64,000 nt of DNA from JAKPAM01 sp047601745 (GTDB lineage: Bacteria > Pseudomonadota > Gammaproteobacteria > Burkholderiales > Burkholderiaceae_E). A program made the position numbers and the translations under genes. How positions within the stretch are numbered: the first letter of the stretch is position 1; the number at the start of each line of letters is the position of its first letter. Positions 1-7,941 of this stretch are shown piece after piece. The notes beneath the pieces were generated by a model. It saw only the letters and a program-made list of their open reading frames with translations. It was not told where the DNA came from and did not search any database. The stretch is taken from NCBI GenBank assembly GCA_047601745.1, contig JASGIS010000001.1:1054001-1118000 (forward strand), given 5' to 3'.

Positions 1-349
1 CCGCCTGCGTCAGCAGCGCGTGCTCGATGCTGTTGCCGCTGAGGATCGCGATCGGCTGATCGGCCGTCAGCCCGGTGTCGATGATCGCCTGCGTCAGCGC
101 GTCGACGCGGCGCATCGCCTCGCCATAAGTGAGCTTGTCCCACTGGCGGTCCGGGCCGCGACGCTGCGCGAGCCAGACGTGATCGGGCCGCTGCTCGCTC
201 CATTGCCGCAACAGCGCCGGAATGTGGCGCGCGTACGGTTCGAGCGGCAGGCGCGACTTCAGGACGACGACGCCGTCGGCGCGGCGCTCGACGTCGATGT
301 CGCGCGGCATCCACGCGAGTTTCTTGAACGGGACATTGTGGATGTTCAT
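1..349 (-). CDS. fcs: Feruloyl-CoA synthase, N-terminal part (runs off the left edge)
   Basis: Partial adenylate-forming ligase of about 116 residues, entering from the ATG at 349. The protein reads MNIHNVPFKKLAWMPRDI and later has ERRADGVVVLKS, PLEPYARHIPALL and AILSGNSIEHALL, which match the N-terminal region of feruloyl-CoA synthases as I remember the family. These activate ferulate and related hydroxycinnamates with ATP and CoA in the cytoplasm. The AMP-binding motifs lie outside the window. The start codon overlaps the stop of the upstream binding-protein gene as ATGA, so the two are probably translationally coupled and used together. Another aryl- or acyl-CoA ligase remains possible. 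Confidence 0.8.
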   Translation of the reverse strand, partial: MNIHNVPFKKLAWMPRDIDVERRADGVVVLKSRLPLEPYARHIPALLRQWSEQRPDHVWLAQRRGPDRQWDKLTYGEAMRRVDALTQAIIDTGLTADQPIAILSGNSIEHALLTQA

Positions 350-1554
350 GACGACGGAAACTCCCAGACCTTGCCGTTGAAACGCTGCAGCTTCATGTAC
401 TCGACGACCCGAAAGTCCGTCGGACTCGTGTCGATGATGCTGCCGGGCAGCAACTCGTCGAGGCGCAGGTTCTTCAGGTTGGCCACCTGGCGCATCACGC
501 TCTCGCGCGTCAGATCGTCGCCGCACTGCCTGAGCACCTGCTCGAGCGTCCTGGCCGCGGCGTAACCCATGATGTTCAGGCCGTCCTCGATCTTGCCGTC
601 GGGCAGGTACTTCGTCATGAACGCCTTGAAGGTCCGGATCGCCGGATCGTCGGCCCACTGCGAATCCGACGGATCCTTGATGAAACCGGCCGTCTTGACG
701 CCGATCGACTTGTCCAGGCCCGCCGGCGCCAGCGTCGCGCCGACCGATGCCGACCCGAGATGGATGAAGATCTCGGGCTTCCAGCCGAGCTCGCCGATCT
801 TGCGGATCGCCTGCGAGGTCTGCTTCGCATACGCGAACAGCATCACGGTATCGGCCCCCGCGCTGCGCAGCGAGACGATCTGCGAATCGATCGTCGGATC
901 GGTCGCCTGGAAGCTCTCGGCGCGAACCAGCATCGCGCCGGCCTTGTCGCCCAGCGCGTCCTTCAGGCTGTTCAGCATCTCTTTGCCGAAGTCGTCGTCC
1001 TGGAACAGCACGCCGATCTTCGCACCCGGGTTGGCCTGCATGATGCTTTGCGCGTAGAACGCGGCCTCGCCGCTGAGCGTCGGCTGCCAGCCGATCGTCC
1101 ACGGAAAATGCGCCGGATCGGCGAAACGCGACGATCCGGCCGCGATGAAGATCTGCGGCACCTTCTTCGCGTTCAGGTACTGGCGGATCGAGATGTTGAT
1201 CGGCGTGCCCAGGTTGCCGAAGATCAGCAGCACCTCGTCCTGCTCGACCAGCTTGCGCACCATCTCGACGGCCTTCGGCGGGCTGTAGCCGTCATCGACG
1301 CTGATGAACTCGATCTTGCGGCCGTTGATGCCGCCGCGCTCGTTGATCTGCTGGAAGAAAGCGGCCTCGACGCGGCCGAGCTGACCATAGGCCGAAGCCG
1401 GTCCGCTATAGGCGATGGTCTGCCCGATCCGGATGCTCGTGTCGCTGACGCCGGGCCCGTAGCGTTTCTGCGCGATCGCGGAGCGGCCGGCGAGCGCCGC
1501 CGCGCCGACGGCCGCCGATGCGCCGACGAGTCGACGCCGACGTGAATCGATCAT
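346..1554 (-). CDS. Branched-chain amino-acid-type ABC transporter substrate-binding protein
   Basis: Periplasmic binding protein of 402 residues, type I fold (LivK/Peripla_BP_6). The N-terminus MIDSRRRRLVGASAAVGAAALAG looks like a Tat or Sec signal, with a possible cut after SAIAQ. The start at 1554 is preferred over an in-frame ATG 12 bases upstream because GGAGGAG lies directly before it and itself overlaps the earlier codon. Family features include the opening SDTSIRIGQTIAYSGPAS and the C-terminal QCGDDLTRESVMRQ stretch common to binding proteins for aromatic or organic acids. Coupling to feruloyl-CoA synthase suggests, by inference, an aromatic acid ligand. A close relative sits at the right edge of the window. 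No permease or ATPase genes are adjacent here. Confidence 0.88.
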   Translation of the reverse strand: MIDSRRRRLVGASAAVGAAALAGRSAIAQKRYGPGVSDTSIRIGQTIAYSGPASAYGQLGRVEAAFFQQINERGGINGRKIEFISVDDGYSPPKAVEMVRKLVEQDEVLLIFGNLGTPINISIRQYLNAKKVPQIFIAAGSSRFADPAHFPWTIGWQPTLSGEAAFYAQSIMQANPGAKIGVLFQDDDFGKEMLNSLKDALGDKAGAMLVRAESFQATDPTIDSQIVSLRSAGADTVMLFAYAKQTSQAIRKIGELGWKPEIFIHLGSASVGATLAPAGLDKSIGVKTAGFIKDPSDSQWADDPAIRTFKAFMTKYLPDGKIEDGLNIMGYAAARTLEQVLRQCGDDLTRESVMRQVANLKNLRLDELLPGSIIDTSPTDFRVVEYMKLQRFNGKVWEFPSS

Positions 1555-1769
1555 GTGCTCCTCCATTGTCCTTATGCTTCGATGCCGGGACGGTAGCCGA
1601 TGCCCGTCCCGCCGGGCTGGGAATCATTGAATGAACCCCCGCGCCGCAGCGATGATCGATTGTACGATACGCAAAATACCGTCCAGCGGACGGGGACGCG
1701 ATCGTTGCGCGCGGGCGCGGCCCGCATCGGTCCGGCGCGCGGACCAGAACAGGAGACCCTTCGACGCCG

Positions 1770-2807
1770 ATGGAGACCATCGACAGCCTGACGCGACAAC
1801 TGGATCGACTCGCCCCTCGCCTGGCCGGCGGCCCCGCGCGCGTGACCGGACTGCGCAGGCTCTCGGGCGGCGCCAGCCAGCAGACCTGGTCGTTCGACAT
1901 CGAACCCGAATCGGCGTCGCCGCGCATCGAGGCGATCATGCGGCGCGGCCCGGCCGGCGGCCGGCAGCGGCGCACGTCGGCCAATGCGGGGCTCGAAACC
2001 GAGGCCGCGCTGATCCGGTTGGCGGCGCGGCACGACGTGCCGGTACCCGAGGTGCTGCACGTGCTGACCCCCGACGACGGGCTCGGCGACGGCTTCCTGA
2101 TGCGGCGCCTGCAAGGCGAGACGCTGGGCCGCAAGATCGCGACCGATGACCGCTTCGCGGCGGCGCGCGACAAGCTCGCTTATCAGTGCGGCGCGGCGCT
2201 GGCGCGCATCCACCGGATCCCGATCGACGAGTTGCCGCCGTTGCGCGTCGCCGGACCCGCGGCCGAGCTCGACGAGTACATCGCGACGCATCGCGGCCAC
2301 GGCACGATCAAGCCGGTGTTCGAGCTGGCGTTCCGCTGGCTCAAGGACCAGTTGGCGCGGATGCCCGGCCACGGCGTCGTCGATCGCGCCGATGCGCGGC
2401 TCGTGCACGGCGATTTCCGCAACGGCAACATCATGGTCGACGAGCAGGGGCTGGTCGCCGCGCTCGACTGGGAGCTCGCGCATCTGGGCGATCCGATGGC
2501 GGACCTGGGCTGGCTGTGCGTGAACTCCTGGCGCTTCGGCGTCGTCGACAAGCCGGTCGGCGGCTTCGGCGAGCGCGAGCAACTGTTCGCCGGCTATGAA
2601 TCGGCCGGGGGACAGGTCGACCCGGCGCGCGTGCGCTTCTGGGAGACGCTGGGCACGCTCAAGTGGGGAATCATGTGCGAGCGGATGGCGCAGGCCGTGC
2701 TGAGCGGCGCCGAAGCCAGCGTCGAGAAGGCCACGATCGGCCGCCGCTCGTCCGAGACCGAGATCGATCTGCTGAACCTGCTGGCGCCGCGCGCGGGGAG
2801 CCTCTGA
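1770..2807 (+). CDS. Phosphotransferase family protein (APH/ACAD10-like kinase fold)
   Basis: 345-residue protein with the aminoglycoside-phosphotransferase/choline-kinase fold. The Brenner-type loop LVHGDFRNGNIMV and the metal-binding segment LDWELAHLGDPMADLGWL are both present near residues 210-250. Proteins of this type are fused to or next to acyl-CoA dehydrogenases (ACAD10/ACAD11) and are thought to phosphorylate hydroxyacyl-CoA substrates before dehydration. It starts a three-gene run with DUF6285 and acyl-CoA dehydrogenase genes, joined by overlaps. It is transcribed divergently from the binding-protein gene at 1554. The role in 4-hydroxyacyl-CoA breakdown is inferred from family and context; antibiotic resistance is unlikely. 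Confidence 0.85.
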   Translation: METIDSLTRQLDRLAPRLAGGPARVTGLRRLSGGASQQTWSFDIEPESASPRIEAIMRRGPAGGRQRRTSANAGLETEAALIRLAARHDVPVPEVLHVLTPDDGLGDGFLMRRLQGETLGRKIATDDRFAAARDKLAYQCGAALARIHRIPIDELPPLRVAGPAAELDEYIATHRGHGTIKPVFELAFRWLKDQLARMPGHGVVDRADARLVHGDFRNGNIMVDEQGLVAALDWELAHLGDPMADLGWLCVNSWRFGVVDKPVGGFGEREQLFAGYESAGGQVDPARVRFWETLGTLKWGIMCERMAQAVLSGAEASVEKATIGRRSSETEIDLLNLLAPRAGSL

Positions 2808-3274
2808 TGCAAGACACGCCGACCCCGGTCCAGTTGCTGACGGCCGTCAACACCTTCCTGCGCGAGCAGGCGATTCCCCAACTGAGCGGCCACACCGCGT
2901 TCCATGCGCGCGTGGCCGCCAACGCGATCGACATCGTGATTCGGCAGCTGCGGGCGCAACCGGTCGACGAGCCCCGCGAGCTGGCGCGGCTGCGCGCGCT
3001 GCTCGGCAGCGGCAAGATCCCGCGCCAACCCGGCGAGGACGAGCTGCGCGCGCTCAATCGCGAGTTGTGCGGGCGCATCGCCGACGGCCGCCTGACGCTC
3101 GATACGCCGGGGCTGGCCGACCACCTGTGGGCGACGACGCTGTCCAAGCTGGCCGTCGACCAACCGAAGTACGAATCGTACCGGCGCATCGCCGCCGACC
3201 AAGACCGAAGCACCCGCCAAGCCTTTCCGCCGCGGGAATCCGATAGCGAGACGAACGATGGACTTCAACCTTGA
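2807..3274 (+). CDS. DUF6285 family protein
   Basis: 155-residue soluble protein starting MQDTPTPVQLLTAVNTFLRE. The ATG overlaps the preceding TGA by one base (TGATG), which fixes the start. Composition is helical and charged; no catalytic motif is visible. Small proteins of this kind occur between APH-like kinases and acyl-CoA dehydrogenases in many proteobacteria, and I recognise it as DUF6285 by that context and by the segment with LREQAIPQLSGHTAFHARVA. Its biochemical role is unknown; it may be an accessory subunit. Its last 17 bases overlap the next gene. Confidence 0.75.
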   Translation: MQDTPTPVQLLTAVNTFLREQAIPQLSGHTAFHARVAANAIDIVIRQLRAQPVDEPRELARLRALLGSGKIPRQPGEDELRALNRELCGRIADGRLTLDTPGLADHLWATTLSKLAVDQPKYESYRRIAADQDRSTRQAFPPRESDSETNDGLQP

Positions 3275-4532
3275 ACCCGAGCTGGTCGCTTACCTGAAGA
3301 CGCTCGACGACTTCATCGCGGCCGAGATCAAGCCGCTGCAGGCGCAGGACGACAACGAGCGCTTCTTCGACCACCGCCGCGAATGGGCGCGCACCGATTT
3401 CGAGAACGGCGGCCTGCCGCGGCACGAATGGGAAGCGCTGCTGCGCGAGGCCAAGAACCGCTCGGACAAGGCCGGCCACCTGCGCTTCGGACTGCCGAAG
3501 GAATACGGCGGCCAGGACGGCAACAACCTGTGGATGGCCGTGATCCGCGACCACTTCGCGTCGCAGGGGCTCGGGCTGCACAACGACCTGCAGAACGAGC
3601 ACTCGATCGTGATGAACGCGCCGATCGTGCTGATGCTGCGCGATTTCGGCACCGCGACACAGCGCGAGATGATCCCGCAGATCATCGAAGGCCGGGCGCG
3701 CGTCACGTTCGGTTTGACCGAACCCGATCACGGCTCGGACGCCACGCACATGGAAACGCGCGCGGTGCGCGAGACGCGCGACGGCAAACCGGGCTGGCGC
3801 ATCGACGGCGAGAAGATGTGGACCACCGGCATGCACGTGGCCACGCACTGCCTGCTGTTCGCGCGGACCTCGGGCAAGGACGGCGACGCGCGCGGCATCA
3901 CCGCGTTCATCGTCGATGCGAACGATCCGGGCGTGAAGATCGAGGAGTACCTGTGGACGTTCAACATGCCGACCGATCATCCGCGCGTCAGCTTCACGAA
4001 CATCTGGGTGGCCGACGACACGATCCTCGGCGATGAAGGCGGCGGTCTGGCGGTGGCCCAGCATTTCGTGCACGAGAACCGCATCCGGCAGGCCGCGTCG
4101 AGCCTGGGCGCCGCGCACTACTGCGTGACCGAGAGCGTCAGGTACGCGCGCGAGCGCAAGCCGTTCGGCCAGGAGCTGGCGCGCAACCAGGGGATCCAGT
4201 TCCCGCTGGTCGAGCTGGCGACGCAGGTCGAGATGCTGCGGCTGCTGATCCGCAAGACCGCGTGGGAGATGGACAAGATGCCCAAACCTCAGGTCGCCAT
4301 CGAGCTGTCGGACAAGGTGTCGATGTGCAACTACTGGGCCAACCGCCTGGTGTGTGAAGCGGCCGACCGGGCGATGCAGGTGCACGGCGGCATCGGCTAT
4401 TCGCGGCACAAGCCGTTCGAGCACATCTACCGCCACCATCGCCGCTACCGGATCACCGAGGGCTCGGAGGAGATCCAGATGCGCAAGATCGCCGGCCACC
4501 TGTTCGGCTACATGGGGCCGGGCAAGCACTGA
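3258..4532 (+). CDS. Acyl-CoA dehydrogenase (ACAD11-like)
   Basis: 424-residue flavoprotein that oxidises acyl-CoA to enoyl-CoA. It has the middle-domain motif GLTEPDHGSDATHMETRA, the segment DGEKMWTTGMHVA, and the C-terminal AMQVHGGIGYSRHKPFEHIYR with the usual HGGxGY flavin contact. Length and domain order (helical N, beta-barrel, helical C) are normal for the family. Overlap with the DUF6285 gene and the neighbouring kinase-like gene suggest a joint role in breaking down hydroxylated or branched acyl-CoA esters, which is an inference. The exact substrate cannot be read. A perfect palindrome follows the stop. Confidence 0.92.
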   Translation: MDFNLEPELVAYLKTLDDFIAAEIKPLQAQDDNERFFDHRREWARTDFENGGLPRHEWEALLREAKNRSDKAGHLRFGLPKEYGGQDGNNLWMAVIRDHFASQGLGLHNDLQNEHSIVMNAPIVLMLRDFGTATQREMIPQIIEGRARVTFGLTEPDHGSDATHMETRAVRETRDGKPGWRIDGEKMWTTGMHVATHCLLFARTSGKDGDARGITAFIVDANDPGVKIEEYLWTFNMPTDHPRVSFTNIWVADDTILGDEGGGLAVAQHFVHENRIRQAASSLGAAHYCVTESVRYARERKPFGQELARNQGIQFPLVELATQVEMLRLLIRKTAWEMDKMPKPQVAIELSDKVSMCNYWANRLVCEAADRAMQVHGGIGYSRHKPFEHIYRHHRRYRITEGSEEIQMRKIAGHLFGYMGPGKH

Positions 4533-4540
4533 ACCGCCCC

Positions 4541-4560
4541 CTGCGGCGCGCGCGCCGCAG
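4541..4560. terminator. GC-rich perfect palindrome after the acyl-CoA dehydrogenase gene
   Basis: CTGCGGCGCG is followed directly by its reverse complement CGCGCCGCAG, 8 bases after the stop codon. A hairpin of 8 pairs with a CGCG loop could form. There is no T-run, so it may be a processing or attenuation element rather than a true intrinsic terminator. Confidence 0.4.
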
Positions 4561-4691
4561 AAGAAGTGATCGCAGTCCGTGGCATGGAACTGATAGCCTG
4601 CAAGCTGCTGCGCGTCGTCCGCTTTCTCGATGCGCTGCCGAAGGCGACGACCGGCAGGATCCTGCGCCGTCAACCGCGCGACAGGGCCTGA
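4557..4691 (+). pseudogene. C-terminal relic of an AMP-forming acyl-CoA ligase
   Basis: In one frame the stretch encodes AEEVIAVRGMELIACK, then LLRVVRFLDALPKATTGRIL followed by RR and a short tail to a stop at 4689-4691. The LPKxTTGxILRR signature is the A10 motif, with the catalytic lysine, at the C-terminus of adenylate-forming ligases. The preceding ELIA..C and VRFLDALP are also typical of the last 40 residues, but roughly ten residues that normally link them are missing. Nothing upstream encodes the other 500 residues. It reads as a deletion scar of a ligase that once sat between the dehydrogenase and the SDR. A 35-codon ORF from 4584 survives but is unlikely to be a working gene. Confidence 0.7.
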
Positions 4692-4726
4692 ACGTCCGCC
4701 GGTTCAATTCCACAATGGAGACTGCG

Positions 4727-5506
4727 ATGAGTCTGATCAAACTGCTGGATCTCAAGGGGCGCGTCGCGCTCGTCACCGGTGGTTCTCGCGGGCTGGGCCT
4801 GCAGATGGCCGAGGTGCTGGGCGAACTCGGTGCCAAGGTGGCCATCACGGCGCGCAAGCAGCACGAGCTCGACGCTGCCGCCGCGCACCTGAAGTCGCAA
4901 GGCATCGAGGCACTGGCGGTGCCGGGCGATGTCGGCGACCTGGCGGCGATTCCCGCACTGGTCGACCGGGTCGTGCAGACGCTGGGACCGATCGACATCC
5001 TGGTCAACAACGCCGGCGTGACCTGGGGCGCGCCGACGGTGGACCACCCGCTGGATGCCTGGAACAAGGTGATGACGGTCAACGTCACCGCGTTGTTCGC
5101 GCTCACGCAGGAGGTCGGCCGGCGCTGCATGGTGCCGCGCAAGAGCGGCAAGGTGATCAACATCGCCTCGATCCAGGGACTGACGGGAAGCTACCCGGAC
5201 GGCATGCCGACGCTGGCCTACAACGCCAGCAAGGGTGCGGTCGTCAATCTGACCCGCACGCTGGCCAACGAATGGGGGCCGCTGGGCATCAATGTCAATG
5301 CGATCGCACCGGGCTTCTTCCCGACCAAGATGACCGCCGCGATCTCCGCTCGCCTGGGCGGCGAGGCCGGCGAGGAAATGTCGCCGATGAGGCGCGTCGG
5401 CGGGCCGGAAGACCTCAAGGGCGCGACCGCGCTGTTCGCCAGCGACGCATGCGGTTTCATCACCGGACAGATATTGGCGGTCGACGGTGGCGTGACCGCC
5501 GTCTGA
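4727..5506 (+). CDS. SDR family oxidoreductase
   Basis: 259-residue NAD(P)-dependent short-chain dehydrogenase. The cofactor motif TGGSRGLG (residues 17-24), NNAG, the catalytic serine in NIASIQG, the YNASK catalytic pair and the C-terminal GQILAVDGG are all present. The ATG at 4727 is chosen because GGAG lies six bases before it; an in-frame ATG at 4715 overlaps that site. The gene lies downstream of the acyl-CoA dehydrogenase gene and the ligase relic, consistent with a hydroxyacyl or alcohol substrate. It resembles gluconate 5-dehydrogenase/3-oxoacyl reductase-type SDRs, but the substrate is open. Confidence 0.88.
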   Translation: MSLIKLLDLKGRVALVTGGSRGLGLQMAEVLGELGAKVAITARKQHELDAAAAHLKSQGIEALAVPGDVGDLAAIPALVDRVVQTLGPIDILVNNAGVTWGAPTVDHPLDAWNKVMTVNVTALFALTQEVGRRCMVPRKSGKVINIASIQGLTGSYPDGMPTLAYNASKGAVVNLTRTLANEWGPLGINVNAIAPGFFPTKMTAAISARLGGEAGEEMSPMRRVGGPEDLKGATALFASDACGFITGQILAVDGGVTAV

Positions 5507-5545
5507 GGGCGGCTCTCCCGGGTTCGCGCATCGCACATTTCGACG

Positions 5546-5562
5546 GATCGCGTTGCGCGATC
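5546..5562. terminator. Short hairpin between the SDR and the TonB receptor
   Basis: GATCGCG and CGCGATC flank a TTG loop and are followed by GAAAATTT. It lies 40 bases after the SDR stop and could be a weak terminator for that gene. The short stem and mixed tail keep this tentative. Confidence 0.35.
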
Positions 5563-5578
5563 GAAAATTTCGTTCCAA

Positions 5579-5597
5579 TTTGATAGGAATCATTATC
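5579..5597 (+). promoter_or_regulatory. Fur box upstream of the TonB-dependent receptor
   Basis: The 19-mer TTTGATAGGAATCATTATC matches 13 of 19 positions of the Fur consensus GATAATGATAATCATTATC, with the right half (CATTATC) perfect. It lies 20 bases before the receptor ATG in an AT-rich pocket. Iron-dependent repression of the receptor is the expected outcome. Confidence 0.7.
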
Positions 5598-5617
5598 GTT
5601 CGCAATCAACATCTGTC

Positions 5618-7885
5618 ATGAATCCTGCGTCGCGCCGTCGTTCGTCCTGCAAGCGTCCTCCATCCACCTCCGCTCGACGAACCGGCATCGCCGTGGCGCT
5701 GGGCATGCTGATGTCCGGCGGCCCGGCCTTCGCGCAGGACGCAGAATCCGCGCCCGCGCCAGCGCCCGCTGCCACCGAGCCGGCCGAAGCGGGTGCGTCG
5801 ATGCTGCGACCGGTCGAGGTCGACAGCCAGCATCTGGGCACGACGACCGAGTTCTCGGGCTCGTATGCGACGGGCGCGTCGACGATCGGCAAGTCCGCGC
5901 AATCGCTGAGAGAAACGCCGCAGTCGGTCACCGTGATGACGCGGCAGCTGCTCGAAGACCAGAACATCCGCTCGCTCGACGACGCGCTGCGCGCGACACC
6001 GGGCATCCTGATGCAGGACAACAGCAGCTACGAGCGCACCTACTTCTCGCGCGGCTTCGAGGTCGACACCGTGCAGTACGACGGCGTGCCGACGCTGCGC
6101 CGAAACGGCTTCGCCGTCAGCCCCGACCTCGCCGCTTATGATCGCGTCGAGGTGCTGCGCGGCCCGGCCGGCCTGTTCAACGGCGCGGGCAGCCCGGGCG
6201 GCACCGTCAACCTGGTCCGCAAGCGCCCGCTGAAGTTCCGCCAGTTCAGCGCGCAGCTCAGCGCCGGCAGCTATCAGGCGTATCGCGGCGACCTCGACCT
6301 GAGCATGCCGATCAACGAAAGCGGCAGCCTGCGCGCGCGGATGGCCGTGGCGCACGAGGACCGCGACTTCTTCTACGATCGCAGCCACACCAAGCGCTCG
6401 CTGTTCTACGGCGTCGTCGAAGGCGACCTGACGCCCGACACCACGCTGGGGCTGGGCCTGAGCTACGAGAAGAACGACCTGGTGCCGATGTACGCCGGCC
6501 TGCCCCGCTACACCGACGGTCGGGACATCGGTCTGCCGCGCTCGACCAACCTGAACGCGGGCTGGGCGCATACCGACATCACGACCCAGACCATCTTCGT
6601 CGACCTGAACCATCGTTTCTCGAACGACTGGCGCGCCAAGATCAGCCTGACGCGGATGAAGGAGGACAACGACGACTACAGCGGATCGAACTACGGCGCG
6701 ATCGATCCGGCGACCGGCATGGGGTCGACGATGTCCGCGTTCCACCAGCATCTGCTGGGTGAACAGAAGGCGGCCGACGCGACGCTGACCGGCAGCTTCC
6801 AGGCATTCGGCCGCAAACACGACGTGCTGCTCGGCGCCAACTACCAGAAGCGCGACTACGGCCTCGCCAGCCAGATGATGGAGGTCCCGAACGCGGCCTA
6901 CAACGTCTTCGAGTTCGATGCCGCCGACTACGCCGTCTTCCCGACCCAGCCGTCGCGCACGCGCGCGCCGACCAGCACGCGGGTGCGCACCGAGCAGCAG
7001 GGCCTGTACGGTTCGTTGCGGTTCGCGCTCAGCGATCCGCTGAAGCTGATCGCCGGCGGCCGCATCAGCCGCACCGAGAACTCGACGCTGAACCGGGTCA
7101 CCGGCGCGTATTCGATCGCGCCGTACAAGGAAAGCAGCCACTTCACGCCGTTCGCGGCGCTCACTTATGACCTGAACCGCACGTGGACGGCCTACGTCAG
7201 CTATGCCGAGACCTTCCGCTCGCAGAGCAACCAGTACACGGTGTCCGGCGCGCCGCTCGACCCCGCGACCGGCAAGAACCACGAACTGGGCCTGAAAGGC
7301 AGCCATTTCGGCGGGCGCCTGAACTCGTCGATCGCGCTGTTCCATACGATCGAGGACGGCCGGTCGCTGATGGCGGTGTCGTCCCCGTGCCCGGGCTCGC
7401 CGCTCGGCGGCGCCTGCTACGTCAACGACGGCAAGGTGCGCAGCCGCGGGCTCGACACCGAACTGTTCGGCGAACTGCTGCCGGGCCTGCAGATCGCGGC
7501 CGGCTATACGTTCAATGAAACGCGCTACATGCGCGACTCGACGACCAATGAAGGCCAACCGCTGTCGTCGTTCACGCCGCGGCACATGCTGAAGATCTGG
7601 AGCGCCTACCGCCTGCCCGGCGCCGGGTCGGCCTGGACCGTCGGCGGCGGCGTCAACTTCCAGACCAAAGCCTACCGAATCAGCGGAAACGTCCGCAGCG
7701 AACAAGGCGCGTACGCGGTCTGGTCCACCAGGGTGACGTACCGGATCAACCGCCACCTGACCGCCGCGCTGAACATCAACAACCTGTTCGACAAGACCTA
7801 CTACCAGAGCCTCGGCACGCAGGTGAGCGGAAACTGGTACGGCTCGCCGCGCAGCATGACCGCGACGCTGCAGGCGGTGTTCTGA
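5618..7885 (+). CDS. TonB-dependent siderophore receptor
   Basis: 755-residue outer-membrane receptor for ferric siderophores, energised by TonB. A signal peptide ends near GGPAFAQ, followed by an Ala/Pro-rich stretch. The plug domain begins around SLRETPQSVTVMTRQLLEDQ and carries RSLDDALRATPGI, YFSRGFEVDTVQYDG and VLRGPAGLFNGAGSPGGTVN, all hallmarks of the FhuA/FpvA-type siderophore class. The barrel ends with a terminal phenylalanine (LQAVF), the usual BAM signal. A Fur box sits just upstream. No siderophore biosynthesis genes are near, so it may take up xenosiderophores. The ligand cannot be read. Confidence 0.93.
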   Translation: MNPASRRRSSCKRPPSTSARRTGIAVALGMLMSGGPAFAQDAESAPAPAPAATEPAEAGASMLRPVEVDSQHLGTTTEFSGSYATGASTIGKSAQSLRETPQSVTVMTRQLLEDQNIRSLDDALRATPGILMQDNSSYERTYFSRGFEVDTVQYDGVPTLRRNGFAVSPDLAAYDRVEVLRGPAGLFNGAGSPGGTVNLVRKRPLKFRQFSAQLSAGSYQAYRGDLDLSMPINESGSLRARMAVAHEDRDFFYDRSHTKRSLFYGVVEGDLTPDTTLGLGLSYEKNDLVPMYAGLPRYTDGRDIGLPRSTNLNAGWAHTDITTQTIFVDLNHRFSNDWRAKISLTRMKEDNDDYSGSNYGAIDPATGMGSTMSAFHQHLLGEQKAADATLTGSFQAFGRKHDVLLGANYQKRDYGLASQMMEVPNAAYNVFEFDAADYAVFPTQPSRTRAPTSTRVRTEQQGLYGSLRFALSDPLKLIAGGRISRTENSTLNRVTGAYSIAPYKESSHFTPFAALTYDLNRTWTAYVSYAETFRSQSNQYTVSGAPLDPATGKNHELGLKGSHFGGRLNSSIALFHTIEDGRSLMAVSSPCPGSPLGGACYVNDGKVRSRGLDTELFGELLPGLQIAAGYTFNETRYMRDSTTNEGQPLSSFTPRHMLKIWSAYRLPGAGSAWTVGGGVNFQTKAYRISGNVRSEQGAYAVWSTRVTYRINRHLTAALNINNLFDKTYYQSLGTQVSGNWYGSPRSMTATLQAVF

Positions 7886-7905
7886 TCGCCGATGATCTCG
7901 TCGAT

Positions 7906-7934
7906 GGCCTGTTCGTTCGAGAATCGAACAGGCC
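7906..7934. terminator. Hairpin between convergent genes (bidirectional terminator candidate)
   Basis: GGCCTGTTCG and its exact complement CGAACAGGCC form a 10-pair stem around a 9-base loop. It lies midway between the stop of the TonB receptor and the stop of the convergent lipoprotein gene, where a shared terminator is expected. No clear T-run follows on either side. Confidence 0.6.
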
Positions 7935-7941
7935 CCGATGA

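Noticed and set aside
1770..2807. Aminoglycoside resistance gene
   Set aside because: The APH fold is there, but the context of DUF6285 and acyl-CoA dehydrogenase fits the ACAD10-like catabolic kinases.
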